A stretch of DNA of 64,000 nucleotides from Fragum whitleyi (lineage: Eukaryota; Mollusca; Bivalvia; Cardiida; Cardiidae): positions 34,370,693 to 34,434,692 of the forward strand of contig OX411549.1 in NCBI GenBank assembly GCA_948146395.1, given 5' to 3'. The notes below the pieces were generated by a model. That model did not search any database, had not been told where the DNA came from, and saw only the letters and a list, made by a program, of their open reading frames with translations. Within the stretch, counting starts at the first letter, position 1. The number at the start of each line of letters is the position of its first letter. A program made the position numbers and the translations under genes. Below are positions 45,843-57,301 of this stretch, piece after piece.

Positions 45843-46207
45843 GTGGGCGGCGAAACCTCGTAACTACAGCTTAATCAAGCTGTACGGCTTAATCAAGCTG
45901 TAATAGCGCAGTTGGTAGCGCGTCGGACTGTCATTCTAGAGGTCCCGGGTTCGATCCCCGACGGCGGCACTCATTCTTTCCGACTATTTGTCTCTTACCA
46001 ATGGGTTGATAATCGTAGACCTATGTGAGATAGCAGCTGGAGGCTAGGAAAGAATGTGATGGTTGTACTGGTGAGAGAAATTTCAGGGATCCATTGTTAG
46101 GTGCTCCAGCCGCCGAGATATAACTGAAATAATGTTGAAAGCGGCGTTAAACTCCATTCAATCAATCATTAATCAAGCTGTAGTTACGAAGGTTTGACCG
46201 CCCATCA
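45843..46207. mobile_element. M7 palindromic MITE, copy 1, split by SINE-1
   Basis: GGGCGGCGAAACCTCGTAAC...CAGCTTAATCAAGCTG at the left and CTGTAGTTACGAAGGTTTGA...CCGCCC at the right are the two arms of a short palindrome, separated by a SINE. Confidence 0.8.
45885..46168 (+). mobile_element. SINE-1, copy 4, with target-site duplication present three times
   Basis: TTAATCAAGCTGTA occurs at 45871-45884, 45889-45902 and 46169-46182. The second copy interrupts the SINE head between CGGC and ATAGCGCAGTTGGTAGCGCG. B box GGGTTCGATCCCCG, body GATAATCGTAGACCTATGTG and GAGATATAACTGAAATAATG, and tail AAGCGGCGTTAAACTCCATTC are all present. The extra duplicate inside the head is unusual. Confidence 0.9.
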
Positions 46208-46572
46208 ATGATAACCGTGTTCCTACGCAATGCATCCCCTTCCGACCTTTTAAGCCGAAATGCCGCTGTGTTCTTTGTTCACATAACTGTCATAATTTCT
46301 CTTCTTCAACAACGACTCACCCAAAAGTGACGTTGATTTATGTTTTGTGTTTATTTACCTTCAATGAAGACAAGACGGTTTACTGTGGGCTATAAACACT
46401 CATTATTTAAAACATATTTCAGCCCGAGACTACATATATGAAACGGAAAGTATTCAGCTGATAGGTTGAGCAAATCTGATTATGACAAATGTCCAGAGAA
46501 TTTTGATTAATTTGTGATAGGGTTCTAAATTCCTTTCAACAGTATTGCAGAAATATGGTGGTAGCTTGTGTG
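46208..46572. other. No gene seen
   Basis: Sequence left of the satellite, without recognised features. Confidence 0.5.
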
Positions 46573-49564
46573 TCTACTCATGGTTTCCCGTCGTTTCTCA
46601 CATCAGTAAAAGCACAAAATATCATCCTAGTCACCAGCTGTCCTTCAAACTAAGGCGTTTCATGTCCCCGTTAGTGGGAGACGAAGAAGAATCTACTCAT
46701 GGTTTCCCGTCGTTTTTCACATCAGTAAAAGCACAAAATATCATCCTAGTCACCAGCTGTCCCCCAAACTTAGGCGTTTTATGTCCCCCATTAGTGGGAG
46801 ACGAGGAAGAATCTACTCATGGTTTCCCGTCGTTTCTCACATCAGTAAAAGCACAAAATATCATCCTAGTCACCAGCTGTCCCCCAAACTTAGGCGTTTT
46901 ATGTCCCCGTTAGTGGGAGACGAGGAAGAATCTACTCATGGTTTCCCGTCGTTTCTCACATCAGTAAAAGCACAAAATATCATCCTAGTCACCAGCTGTC
47001 CCCCAAACTTAGGCGTTTTATGTCCCCCATTAGTGGGAGACGGAGAAGAATCTACTCATGGTTTCTCGTCGTTTCTCACATCAGTAAAAGCACAAAATAT
47101 CATCCTAGTCACCAGCTGTCCCCCAAACTTAGGCGTTTTATGTCCCCCATTAGTGGGAGACGAGGAAGAATCTACTCATGGTTTCCCGTCGTTTTTCACA
47201 TCAGTAAAAGCACAAAATATCATCCTAGTCACCAGCTGTCCCCCAAACTTAGGCGTTTTATGTCCCCCATTAGTGGGAGACGAGGAAGAATCTACTCATG
47301 GTTTCCCGTCGTTTTTCACATCAGTAAAAGCACAAAATATCATCCTAGTCACCAGCTGTCCCCCAAACTTAGGCGTTTTATGTCCCCCATTAGTGGGAGA
47401 CGAGGAAGAATCTACTCATGGTTTCCCGTCGTTTTTCACATCAGTAAAAGCACAAAATATCATCCTATTCACCAGCTGTCCCCAAAACTTAGGCGTTTTA
47501 TGTCCTTCATTAGTGGGAGACGGAGAAGAATCTACTCATGGTTTCCCGTCGTTTCTCACATCAGTAAAAGCACAAAATATCATCCTAGTCACCAGCTGTC
47601 CCCCAAACTTAGGCGTTTTATGTCCTTCATTAGTGGGAGACGGAGAAGAATCTACTCATGGTTTCCCGTCGTTTCTCACATAAGTAAAAGCACAAAATAT
47701 CATCCTAGTCACCAGCTGTCCCCCAAACTTAGGCGTTTTATGCCCCCCATTAGTGGGAGACGGAGAAGAATCTACTCATGGTTTCCCGTCGTTTCTCACA
47801 TCAGTAAAAGCACAAAATATCATCCTAGTCACCAACTGTCCACCAAACTTAGGCGTTTTATGCCTCCCATTAGTGGGAGACGGAGAAGAATCTACTCATG
47901 GTTTCCCGTCGTTTCTCACATCAGTAAAAGCACAAAATATCAACCTAGTAACCAGCTGTCCCCCAAACTAAGGCGTTTTATGTCCTTCATTAGTGGGAGA
48001 CGGAGAAGAATCTACTCATGGTTTCCCGTCGTTTCTCACATCAGTAAAAGCACAAAATATCATCCTAGTCACCAGCTGTCCCCCAAACTTAGGCGTTTTA
48101 TGCCCCCCATTAGTGGGAGACGAAGAAGAATCTACTCATGGTTTCTCGTCGTTTCTCACATCAGTAAAAGCACAAAATATCATCCTAGTCACCAGCTGTC
48201 CCCCAAACTTAGGCGTTTTATGCCCCCCATTAGTGGGAGACGAAGAAGAATCTACTCATGGTTTCCCGTCGTTTCTCACATCAGTAAAAGCACAAAATAT
48301 CATCCTAGTCACCAGCTGTCCCCCAAACTTAGGCGTTTTATGTCCCCCATTAGTGGGAGACGAGGAAGAATCTACTCATGGTTTCCCGTCGTTTTTCACA
48401 TCAGTAAAAGCACAAAATATCATCCTAGTCACCAGCTGTCCCCCAAACTTAGGCGTTTTATGTCCCCCATTAGTGGGAGACGAGGAAGAATCTACTCATG
48501 GTTTCCCGTCGTTTTTCACATCAGTAAAAGCACAAAATATCATCCTATTCACCAGCTGTCCCCAAAACTTAGGCGTTTTATGTCCTTCATTAGTGGGAGA
48601 CGGAGAAGAATCTACTCATGGTTTCCCGTCGTTTCTCACATCAGTAAAAGCACAAAATATCATCCTAGTCACCAGCTGTCCCCCAAACTTAGGCGTTTTA
48701 TGTCCTTCATTAGTGGGAGACGGAGAAGAATCTACTCATGGTTTCCCGTCGTTTCTCACATCAGTAAAAGCACAAAATATCATCCTAGTCACCAGCTGTC
48801 CACCAAACTTAGGCGTTTTATGCCCCCCATTAGTGGGAGACGGAGAAGAATCTACTCATGGTTTCCCGTCGTTTCTCACATAAGTAAAAGCACAAAATAT
48901 CATCCTAGTCACCAGCTGTCCACCAAACTTAGGCGTTTTATGCCTCCCATTAGTGGGAGACGAAGAAGAATCTACTCATGGTTTCCCGTCGTTTCTCACA
49001 TAAGTAAAAGCACAAAATATCATCCTAGTCACCAGCTGGCCACCAAACTTAGGCGTTTTATGCCCCCCATTAGTGGGAGACGAAGAAGAATCTACTCATG
49101 GTTTCCGGTCGTTTCCCACATCAGTAAAAGCACAAAATATCATCCTAGTCACCAGCTGCCAATGAAACTTAGGCGTTTTATGCCCCCCATTAGTGGGAGA
49201 CGGAGAAGAATCTACTCATGGTTTCCCGTCGTTTCTCACATCAGTACTAGCACAAAATATCATCCTAGCAACCAGCTGGCCACCAAACTTAGGCGTTTTA
49301 TGCCCCCCATTAGTGGGAGACGAAGAAGAATCTACTCATGGTTTCCCGTCGTTTCTCACATCAGTAAAAGCACAAAATATCATCCTAGTCACCAGCTGGC
49401 CACCAAACATAGGCGTTTTATGCCCCCATTAGTGGGAGACGAAGAAGAATCTACTCATGGTTTCCCGTCGTTTCTCACATTAGTACAAGCAAAAAATATC
49501 CTAGCAACATGCTGTCAACCAAACTAAGGCGTTTCATGTCCCCATTAGTGGGAGAAGAAGAAGG
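46573..49564 (+). repeat. 120-bp satellite array, about 25 units
   Basis: Units contain TCTACTCATGGTTTCCCGTC, AAAGCACAAAATATCATCC, ACCAGCTGTCCCCCAAACTT and CATTAGTGGGAGACG. Spacing is 120 bp almost without exception. Because 120 is a multiple of three and the unit lacks stops in two frames, long ORFs arise (up to 835 codons at 47020-49527). Unit differences change amino acids freely (Leu/Phe, Pro/Ser, Glu/Gly) and single-base indels switch frame, so coding is unlikely. Variants (TATTCACC, CCCCAAAAC, TGTCCTTC) recur 1080 bp apart (47461/48541), indicating a nine-unit higher-order duplication. Confidence 0.95.
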
Positions 49565-49697
49565 ATGAAACTTTTGTCTAGCCGGCGTTCGAACTTACAA
49601 CCCCAGATTTGACTTAACATTTTATCATTTATGTACTTATAGAAGTCCTGTGTGGCGCGATGGCAATGTCAGCGGATTCCCTTAAGGAAATTAAAGC

Positions 49698-49856
49698 AGA
49701 GCTACAGATAGAGGGAGTATTTTGGATTTCAAATTCAATTATTTAAGCTTTTCTCGCACAGACGCAAAGACGATTCCAATGAGTGCCCACGACATAAGGT
49801 TTCAATGAGAAATCAAGATTTTAGACTGGAAATACCCCCTCTTATCTGGACCTCTG
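49698..49856. mobile_element. M11 palindromic MITE, copy 2
   Basis: Left AGAGCTACAGATAGAGGGAG, right AAATACCCCCTCTTATCTGG and ACCTCT. The middle contains AAGACGATTCCAATGAGTGC and CACGACATAAGGTTTCA; the left half of the palindrome core is deleted. Confidence 0.75.
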
Positions 49857-50078
49857 TCATAGGTCATCGGTTCGAAACCTTGGTGCACTGGTCACTCTTC
49901 TTGAGGGTATGTTACTTGACAATACATTGCAAAGTCTTAGCTTAGCACTGCTAATGTCCATGAAGCCCGTGAAATAAATGTGGAATAGGTCGTGATACAA
50001 GTGAAGATTCACTTAATTCAAAGGCGGTTAAGAACCAAAGTCATACAAAAAAGCAATAAATAAGAAATACAATTCGAT

Positions 50079-50242
50079 TTAAGATGGTAGACCCGTAATC
50101 GTTCCGCAACTCTTCGGAACTCATGAACTTTCACAATGATGACCGAGGTTTCCTAATGAAAATCATTAGGAAACCTCGGTCAACACTGTTAAAGTTAATA
50201 CACCTTAAACATTGCGGAACTATTACGGTTCCTCCACCATAA
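50079..50242. mobile_element. M2 MITE, copy 3
   Basis: GATGGTAGACCCGTAATCG...CTATTACGGTTCCTCCACCAT, with the intact centre GAGGTTTCCTAATGAAAATC and its complement. Confidence 0.8.
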
Positions 50243-50611
50243 TGCCATATTTCTCTCCCTTGTCTATAACAAGATACACCTGCTGAAAAGCTCCACTAGA
50301 GTGAGCGGCATCCCTTCAATTAAGAAAACAACAAATTAACTGCGTGATTTGACATCTGAGTGGAAGCAATTCATTGGCACTCAAGACTTCCGCGCCCGCT
50401 CAAACACTCTCCCTGGTTAAATTTCTTAACTTAAATGAAATAGATTTGTACCTATTTATATGTAAAGATTTCTAAGACCTCTCGCTCAAAAGTTTGGTTT
50501 GTATAGGGATATTCTGAAAAGCACTAAGTTCGAATAGAGACTGTAACATTTTATTAGCTCCTTCATTGGCAATCTCCTATACTTGTACAATTGTATATAG
50601 AATTATCTCTT

Positions 50612-50790
50612 CAGATCGCTGTCTGATAACTGTAGACCTATAAGGGATAGCAGGTGTAGGCTAGGTAAGGATGAAATGGTAGCACTGGTGTGAGAAATAC
50701 TAGGAATCCATTGTTAGATACTCTTGCCGCCGCGATATAACTACAAGATAGTTGAAAGCGGTCTAAAACCCCATTCAACCAAACAAAACA
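50612..50790 (+). mobile_element. SINE-1, copy 5, 5'-truncated
   Basis: Begins at GATAACTGTAGACCTATAAG, so the tRNA-like head is missing. Body (GGCTAGGTAAGGATGAAATGG, GCCGCCGCGATATAAC) and tail AAGCGGTCTAAAACCCCATTC present. Confidence 0.8.
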
Positions 50791-51177
50791 AACACATCGT
50801 TGCGTGAATGTCACAGGCTATTATTTTTAGTATAAATCTTTTGCAGTCGTAGTTTGTTTGGTACAGACTATAACATCGTACAAGTTTTTGCAATCATGTT
50901 GTGCTTTGCTCCAACCATCACTTTGCATATAACGATTCAGCAGTTATATGTTTTGCACTGACTATCATAATGTTTACGATATTTGATTCTTTGTATCATT
51001 GGCATAGATTGTCATTTAGTAAAAGCTATTGCAACATTTGCCCCTTTTGTCCCTATGTTAATGAGTAATGAGGTTATACTGGATGAATGAAAATTCAAGA
51101 CAGGTCGATTGTTATAATGATCATCGATTTGATTAAGCCGCAAATATAGTCAGGTTTTAGTCTGAAGTCAACATAAT
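50791..51177. other. No gene seen
   Basis: Unremarkable AT-rich sequence, as are 49857-50078 and 50243-50611. Confidence 0.5.
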
Positions 51178-51452
51178 AGGGTCCTAAGGACTTGGTCATT
51201 GGGATCTTAGTGGTCTTTTTCTCGCATTTCGTAGTCCCGGCTTTAGGTTATTATCTTGTAGTTTGTAGATTTAGAGTCATTCCCAGGTTAAAGGTAAAGA
51301 AATTGGTGGATGTATATTTATATTTTATGCTCAACTTCAGGAAAGAATTGAAGACTGTTTAAAGCAGTCTTCAATTCTTTTCTGAATTTGAGCTCCAGGG
51401 AGTCTTTAGGACTCCCATCACATAGTTTTGAGGGTCCTGGCTACTTATTTTT
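51178..51452. mobile_element. M9 palindromic element, copy 2 (opposite orientation)
   Basis: Hairpin AAAGAATTGAAGACTG-TTTAAAG-CAGTCTTCAATTCTTT near 51343-51382 and right end GAGGGTCCTGGCTACTTA match the reverse complement of 35809 onwards. The left arm GGGTCCTAAGGACTTGG is less certain. Confidence 0.65.
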
Positions 51453-52049
51453 GCGCAAAACTTGCGGCCCATAAAACCCTGTATAGTGTACGAAAACCGA
51501 GGGGTCAAAACATTATCTAAGCGCCTATGAAAATATAGACGCAAATAAAAATGATTGCATTGACCCAACTATATGTCCTCGTTGAACCTTTTAGAAACTC
51601 CTGCAAGAAAAAAGGATCTGTAAAAAATGACTGTAACGGCTGTATTGGTAAAGATAGCAAGAAAATTTACACGCCGAATTTAGGCCCGGCTTGGGACGCT
51701 TCGGTCCACTTAGGACTAAGTGCTTGGAAATTATGAAATGAAGTACTCAAAACAACCTCCAGTGTTGCGAGATCTATGAAAGTTTAGTTTCCGCTGTTCT
51801 GGTAATTTTTGCCACATGGAACCGTGCCTTGTTTTGTAGCAATATATATAAATTGAAACGAATAGACTCACGTGGTGTTATTTTCGTTTTAATGCGCACG
51901 TGTAATTTGGTTTCAGTTTATTACGTTTTAAAGATGACAGGAGCCAGTCAAAAAGTAGACAGGAAAAATGAGATAAATGCATGTGGTCTACTTCATGAAG
52001 AGGCCATCTTTGAACATACTTTAGGGGAAAAAAGAGAAAAAAGGATTTG
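51453..52049. other. No gene seen
   Basis: Short ORFs on both strands, none with a recognisable domain. Confidence 0.4.
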
Positions 52050-52478
52050 ATTTGATAAATATTGTGAAGTTGACTTCGATCAAAACCATTCTTTACCGCT
52101 CGCTCAGCGATCCTTTCAATGCATTCTAAACGCTCTCGCAAATTCCACAAAAATGCACCTAAATCTTTTAAAAACACCTGGAAATTGTTCATAACCAATA
52201 ACGTTTCATTGATATTGATCAAATAATTTCACAATTTTGTTGGTCGGTTTGGACTTTTAAGCGGCTAGTTGGCCCGGAAAGACACACAAACAGAAAAGTG
52301 CCTAGATTTTATCAAAGAGAGGTAATAATATATCGTTTATTTCGTCCATTTGGACGAAATTATCGATTGTGTATTACCTTTCTTTTAATGCATTCTAAAC
52401 CTATTCATCAAACTCATTCAATTTCATTCCAAAATAATACCAAAATCATTCATCTTTATAAATTCACTATCATCCCTA
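52050..52478. mobile_element. M3 MITE, copy 4
   Basis: TTGTGAAGTTGACTTCGATC at the left, GCTCGCTCAGCGATCC, a hairpin TCGTTTATTTCGTCCA/TGGACGAAATTATCGA, and CACTCATTCAATTTCATTCC. Termini are decayed. The loop differs from copies 1, 3 and 6 (TTTCGTCCA instead of GTTCATCC) and matches copy 5. Confidence 0.75.
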
Positions 52479-53679
52479 ATGTAAAAAGACCGATAATGAA
52501 AACTATTTAAATGAGATTGTAATTTTTTCCAGCAAGAGATTATAATAATCATATTTTGTAGTGAAAATGGCTTTAAAAATGAAAACTGTTCAAAGTATGC
52601 GTCTCTGGAAAAGACGAAGAGAACTGATTATATGAGTACATGTGCATCGCTAATGGCTGATACGACTTGTTCTTGAAATGACAAAAAGAAGATTTACATC
52701 GATCAAAGCTCTTATGCTACATACAGATCGCGCTACTTATACTGTCTGTTGACTTATTATAAACAGAAGAAAAACATTCATAGAAACAAAATACTGTTTG
52801 CCTTAAGATATTTTCTGAAATCGTCCCACACATGGTTCCTATTATAGGCTATACGTGTAGGCACGAGTAGAAATTATTCTATCCAATAATATTATATTGA
52901 CCATGTAACTGGAACGTGCTTCTATTTGATATATGTGTCTGAGATATACCCTTGGACAATATTATATCAAGAGGTTAAGTTATGGCGGAGTAAATTTTGA
53001 ATTTAACAGGTCCATTAAACAATTATTTACTGGCTTTTAAGCATTTTCGCGAGGGTCAGTGTTTCTCTAAAGATAACAACAAAGTACTGAGAACCTATGA
53101 TTTTTAAAGCTCTGCTAAAAAAAATCCCAAGAGCAACGTGTAAGTGAATTCTTTTCGAAGTCATTTCGAAGTCACCATGTTAATTATGACGACGAAAAAG
53201 ATCTATAAATTGAATTATTGCAAGACTCGTTTTGTATTTCACCCTAAAGAGCCTCGGCGTTCAAATATACTAAAGAATATCTTACTGCCCTCTTACACTA
53301 GAATTAATGAATTTGTCAATAGGTAATCAAACAACGCTCAATTACACCTTTAAATAATTTCAAACCTACAAGGCTATCCAATTACAAATATGCATAATTT
53401 CTAATAACTTGTATTTACCACAAGCAAATGTAACCTTACGATCTTGTTGAATTCATACATAACAAACTAACATAGAAGACAAAGAAAAGATAGATCTATA
53501 ACTAGACTGATCTTCGTCCAAACTGCCTGGTAATGCGGGCAGAAGGGGGAGGGATGCACTTGGTTTTAGTCTTTGAACCAATAAAACTGAAAATGGGAAT
53601 CGTAAAGAAACGAAGACCATCTTTGAATCCCATTGAATTGATCCCCGAAAAGGGATAATATAGAACATAAGTCAACCAG
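52479..53679. other. 1.2 kb without recognisable gene
   Basis: AT-rich. Short ORFs at 53144-53326 (+) and 53453-53668 (-) have no known domain. Confidence 0.45.
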
Positions 53680-53808
53680 CCCTGCGCTCAGGACGCAAAC
53701 GATAGTGAGGCGCTTTCGAAATGATACCTCGCTTTGCACGTATGTGCACGTGCAAAGCGGGGTATCATCTCAAAGCGCTCGCGAAACGCTTTTACATCCT
53801 GAGCACAG
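53680..53808. mobile_element. M6 palindromic MITE, copy 4
   Basis: CCCTGCGCTCAGGACGCAAACG...ACATCCTGAGCACA. Nearly identical to 18478-18607 despite lying 35 kb away. ORF 53721-53930 is a shadow. Confidence 0.85.
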
Positions 53809-53981
53809 AGCAGATGTCGCGTCGGATAATTGTAGATTGTTATGCTACAGTCAATGAAACAAACCTCTTAAAAGAATGGCTGCTTCGGGGACAACGCATC
53901 ATCCCCTCATGTTTTGTAATTGTGTTATAAATTCATTCAGGCATACATCATAACACTTCAAATTATATCGTCAATGCGTGA

Positions 53982-54040
53982 CCAACACCTCGTAACTACA
54001 GCCTAGATACGCTGTAGTTACGAGGTTTTGATCGCCCACT
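53982..54040. mobile_element. M7 palindromic MITE, copy 2
   Basis: CCTCGTAACTACAGC and GCTGTAGTTACGAGG around CTAGATAC, about 59 bp with arms GACCAAC/GATCGCC. Confidence 0.8.
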
Positions 54041-54232
54041 GATGATTCATTTAAAACAATACCACTGACTTGTATTTCTATGTCGTTCTGGATAATCGTT
54101 GATTCAAAATTATCTCTTATGGTGGAAAGTGTGTTAAACAAGGCTCGTATTTCCTACTGACATGTATATGCAGAAAAGTGCAGCGTAAAAATACATTTAT
54201 CTTGATATAACTAGCGTATACGTTTCAAGGTG

Positions 54233-54508
54233 TTAGCTCAACTGTCGATCGGGTTCAGAAATGCTCAAAACTATCAAATCCCCGGTGCCAGAATGTGAAT
54301 TGATTCCTCCACTGTTCTTGTGTAATGGTCTGAAAGGTGCACATATTTTGCCAGGTCTTAGGTTACCCACTTCAAACGCGCGGTTTGCCATTTTATGTGC
54401 AATCGGCGGTAACGTAATCAGCAAAGGCGTAATTTCGCCCCTTTGCTTCATACTTTGTACTATTTTGTGCTTATAATGTATGAGTACGAAATGTATAAAT
54501 ACGCACAT
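54233..54508 (-). other. Protein-like open segment, unassigned
   Basis: A 91-codon minus-strand frame (contains ITLPPIAHKMANRAFEVGN, RPGKICAPFRPLHKNSGG) and an overlapping 71-codon + strand frame (54261-54476) both look less low-complexity than other short ORFs here. I recognise neither and see no splice or poly(A) support. Possibly a decayed gene or element fragment. Confidence 0.2.
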
Positions 54509-54628
54509 TATTCGTCAGGGCTTAAATAATAGAAATGATAAAATTCAGCCTCAGTAACTTGGCGGCGAACTGTGCGATTGGCATTCAAGGGTCAGGATTT
54601 GACTAGGTGTATTTAAAACAAATGTTGA

Positions 54629-54791
54629 TAAAGGTAGTGGATCCGTGTTAGTTCTGCAACGTTTCGGAATCCATTAAGTTTAATAGTGTTAACCAATGGT
54701 TCTTAATGATTTCATTAGGAAACCTCGGTTAAAATTGTGGAAGATCATAAGTTCTGAAGTGCTGCGGAACTATTACGGGTCCACTACCTAA
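54629..54791. mobile_element. M2 MITE, copy 4
   Basis: AAAGGTAGTGGATCCGTGTTAG...CTATTACGGGTCCACTACCTAAA. The left half of the central hairpin is partly decayed (CCAATGGTTCTTAATG). Confidence 0.8.
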
Positions 54792-56092
54792 AATTCATAA
54801 ATCTTATTTGAAACAAAAAGGAGCAAGTAATTAAACTTTCAGTCGAAAATGAAGTGAAAAAATGGCTTATTTTTTCTTGCTAGATATTTTTATCTCCTGT
54901 CAAATGATAGCGCAAAACATAAACTGGAAAATTATGTAAGCGTAAGTAAAGAGTCGCAGTCAATGGCGCGATTTACGAAAGGTTAGACAAGGTCTTTTAA
55001 TAATAGTTGTAAACTACAGGCTATATGACAGTGGCTTTTGTCTGTCTGTTCACTTCAATCATACTTTTGGCTTCATGGAATGATTTATAATGGTATTTAG
55101 ACCCTTTTATTTTGAGACAGGTAGTTCATTAGCACGTTGGTGAACCTTATTAAGTTCGATAATTTGGATTTTAATACTTATAGACAGTTGAGTTTCACAA
55201 TTAGAATTCGGCAAAAACAAGGGGTTTGCTCTCAAACTACCCTGGTTTTATTTACATCTTTGGACAAATATCAATGTCTCAAATTTGTACGAAGTCAAAT
55301 GCACGGAACAACTGCGTATTCCATCTGCAGAAGCTCATTTTTCTGTCATAGAAAAAGCTTTGGTAAAAACATGTAAAATTTTAGTAGTAAACTAAGTCAA
55401 CTTAGACATGCAGTCTGATTATAGCCTAGAATACCTGCTTTCTTCTTGAGTATTGTGAGGGAAAACTTCATCTAGAATGGTTCAAATGTAAAGAACTTGA
55501 ACTTGACAGTAAGTGAACATCTAGAATTACTTTTGTCATCTTGTCTATTTACTTGTCCCAAAATGCAGATTGTGTTGTGCCAGTGCAAGCTTGAATATGG
55601 CATCTCTCTCATTTATTTGTATTACAAAGGGACACAACTCATGGTCGACTGTAATTTCTAACCCAGGAAAAAGTGATATTGGACTGTATTGATCTCTAGT
55701 TTGTTAGTCCCGGTTTTGGGCTGAAATGTGCATTTTGTATATTGTTCACTTAAAAAAAGTCTTAAAATCATCTCATTTCATCTGTTTTTAAGGATGATTT
55801 GGTCGTCCGCCGAAAAAAAACTTTCTCTGCTTGAATCGATAACAGGAATCTGCAGAAATCTAGGAAACATTCGTCTAAATATAATATTATATTTTGCATA
55901 TTTTGTGAGTGTCTTTTTGGTCAGATAACCTGGTGGTAAATGCAGAAAATGCTTTTTACTATTGCCTCAATGCTCTCCTAACTCTCTTTTTTCTCGGGGG
56001 CGTCAACATTTGTTGGAATATGTTAAGTGTAACAAAAGAAAATTCGCTCGACTAGTGGCATGCTAAAATGGAGCTTTCGTATCGTCGGTGTT
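54792..56092. other. 1.3 kb without recognisable gene
   Basis: An M8-like scrap (CATGCAGTCTGATTATAGCC) lies near 55410. Nothing coding recognised. Confidence 0.4.
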
Positions 56093-56160
56093 CTGCTGAA
56101 ATCTCGTAACTACAGCTTTATTAAAGCTGTAGTTACGAGGTTTTGGTAGAAAATCGACGA
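56093..56160. mobile_element. M7 palindromic MITE, copy 3
   Basis: TCTCGTAACTACAGCTTTA and TAAAGCTGTAGTTACGAGG form an almost perfect hairpin, flanked by GCTGAAA and TTTTGGTAGAAAATCGACG. Confidence 0.85.
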
Positions 56161-56839
56161 CATGGGAAAGAGGAGAATACAACATGTTTGTTGATCGAGC
56201 CTAGATTCAAACTTCTTACCTCTGTCTTGGAAGCATTGCTTAGCCCTCATACTCGAGTCTCGCTGCCAGCATCAGGAAATGTCAGTGAATCACTGAGGAT
56301 AAGATATCACCAAAACAGGTCTGAATTACATTAGTTACAGGTTTAACGGTCCGAAAACACCGCTTCTCTTTTAATGTCAAAATCTTGAAAACCTCACACG
56401 AATTTTGTCCCCGAGTAAAAGTTCCCATGTAAATTAATTAATAATTTAACTAATTATGCTTTATGTATGATTCATGCTCGACTCTTACTGTCTATCAATC
56501 TAGAGTATTAGTTGTTTTGAAATCACACAGCAGTAAGATATTTTTATGCACTCTCGTTGATAGATGGGACATAAAGTTTTTATCCCGTCTGTCTGTCCAT
56601 TTGTCCCCAAAACGATTACATTCTACTGTCAATTTGGGCCAATTAAGAATTAGGTATTGTAGACAACAACTACAACCCATGAATCTGACGTCTAACGTTT
56701 TTTTTTTTTTCGTTTTTTTTTTCTTAACCGTTCGTAAAAATCTAGTTGTAGGAATACACGAAAAGCTTGGTACAATTTCTTAAACGCTTCACGAACTTTT
56801 TCATCTTGAGCGAAGGGCTGGTTGACAGGAAAAGGATCT
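56161..56839. other. No gene; small repeat scrap
   Basis: Around 56575-56620, TTTTTATCCCGTCTGTCTGTCC resembles the 5' microsatellite part of H-type elements. T runs at about 56700-56722. Confidence 0.4.
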
Positions 56840-57065
56840 GGGGCCTGTTTCACTAAAACTTTGCGTAAGTCAAAAATTAAAGTTGCTTCTAAGTAGTAAC
56901 TAAATACGGAATTCTGTCATGCATCATCTCATTGAAATCGTCTTCTAAAGACGATTCCGGTGAGATATTGCAAGACAAAATCTAACTACGAGTGAAAACA
57001 ACAGGAACGATTTGTGAATTTGACTTGCGATAATTTTTTGTCAGAAGTTTAGTAAAACGGGCCCC
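56840..57065. mobile_element. M4 MITE, copy 3 (opposite orientation)
   Basis: Ends GGGGCCTGTTTCACTAAA and TTTAGTAAAACGGGCCCC, with centre GAAATCGTCTTCTAAAGACGATTCC. 226 bp, so length is conserved across all three copies. Confidence 0.85.
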
Positions 57066-57066
57066 C

Positions 57067-57301
57067 CGGGCCTGAGATTATAAAACTTTTCTTCTAGATC
57101 TTCTCAATCCAAATAAATGTACATACATAAAAGATAATATCAATAAGTTGTTAACTGATTGATATTATCTATGATGCCCATACATTTATACATTTACTTG
57201 TATTATAGTAATGAAACATAATTATAGCTTCAATTTCAAGTTAAAATTTGAGGAAATTCTTATGTGAACACGGTACAATTTTTTATAACCTTTGGGCCCG
57301 G
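57067..57301. mobile_element. M5 MITE, copy 2
   Basis: GGGCCTGAGATTATAAAAC at the left, TTTTTATAACCTTTGGGCCC at the right. The centre AAAGATAATATCAATAAGTT pairs with GATTGATATTATCT. Directly abuts M4. Confidence 0.8.

Noticed and set aside
47020..49527. 835-codon ORF as a repetitive protein gene
   Set aside because: It is a 120-bp satellite. A second frame is equally open, frames swap at indels, substitutions are mainly replacements, and no promoter, start context or splice site supports it.
46573..49564. CRISPR array
   Set aside because: Units are contiguous 120-bp repeats without spacers, in eukaryotic DNA.
54233..54508. Gene on either strand at this spot
   Set aside because: Both strands are open, neither shows a known family or gene signals; kept only as a low-confidence note.
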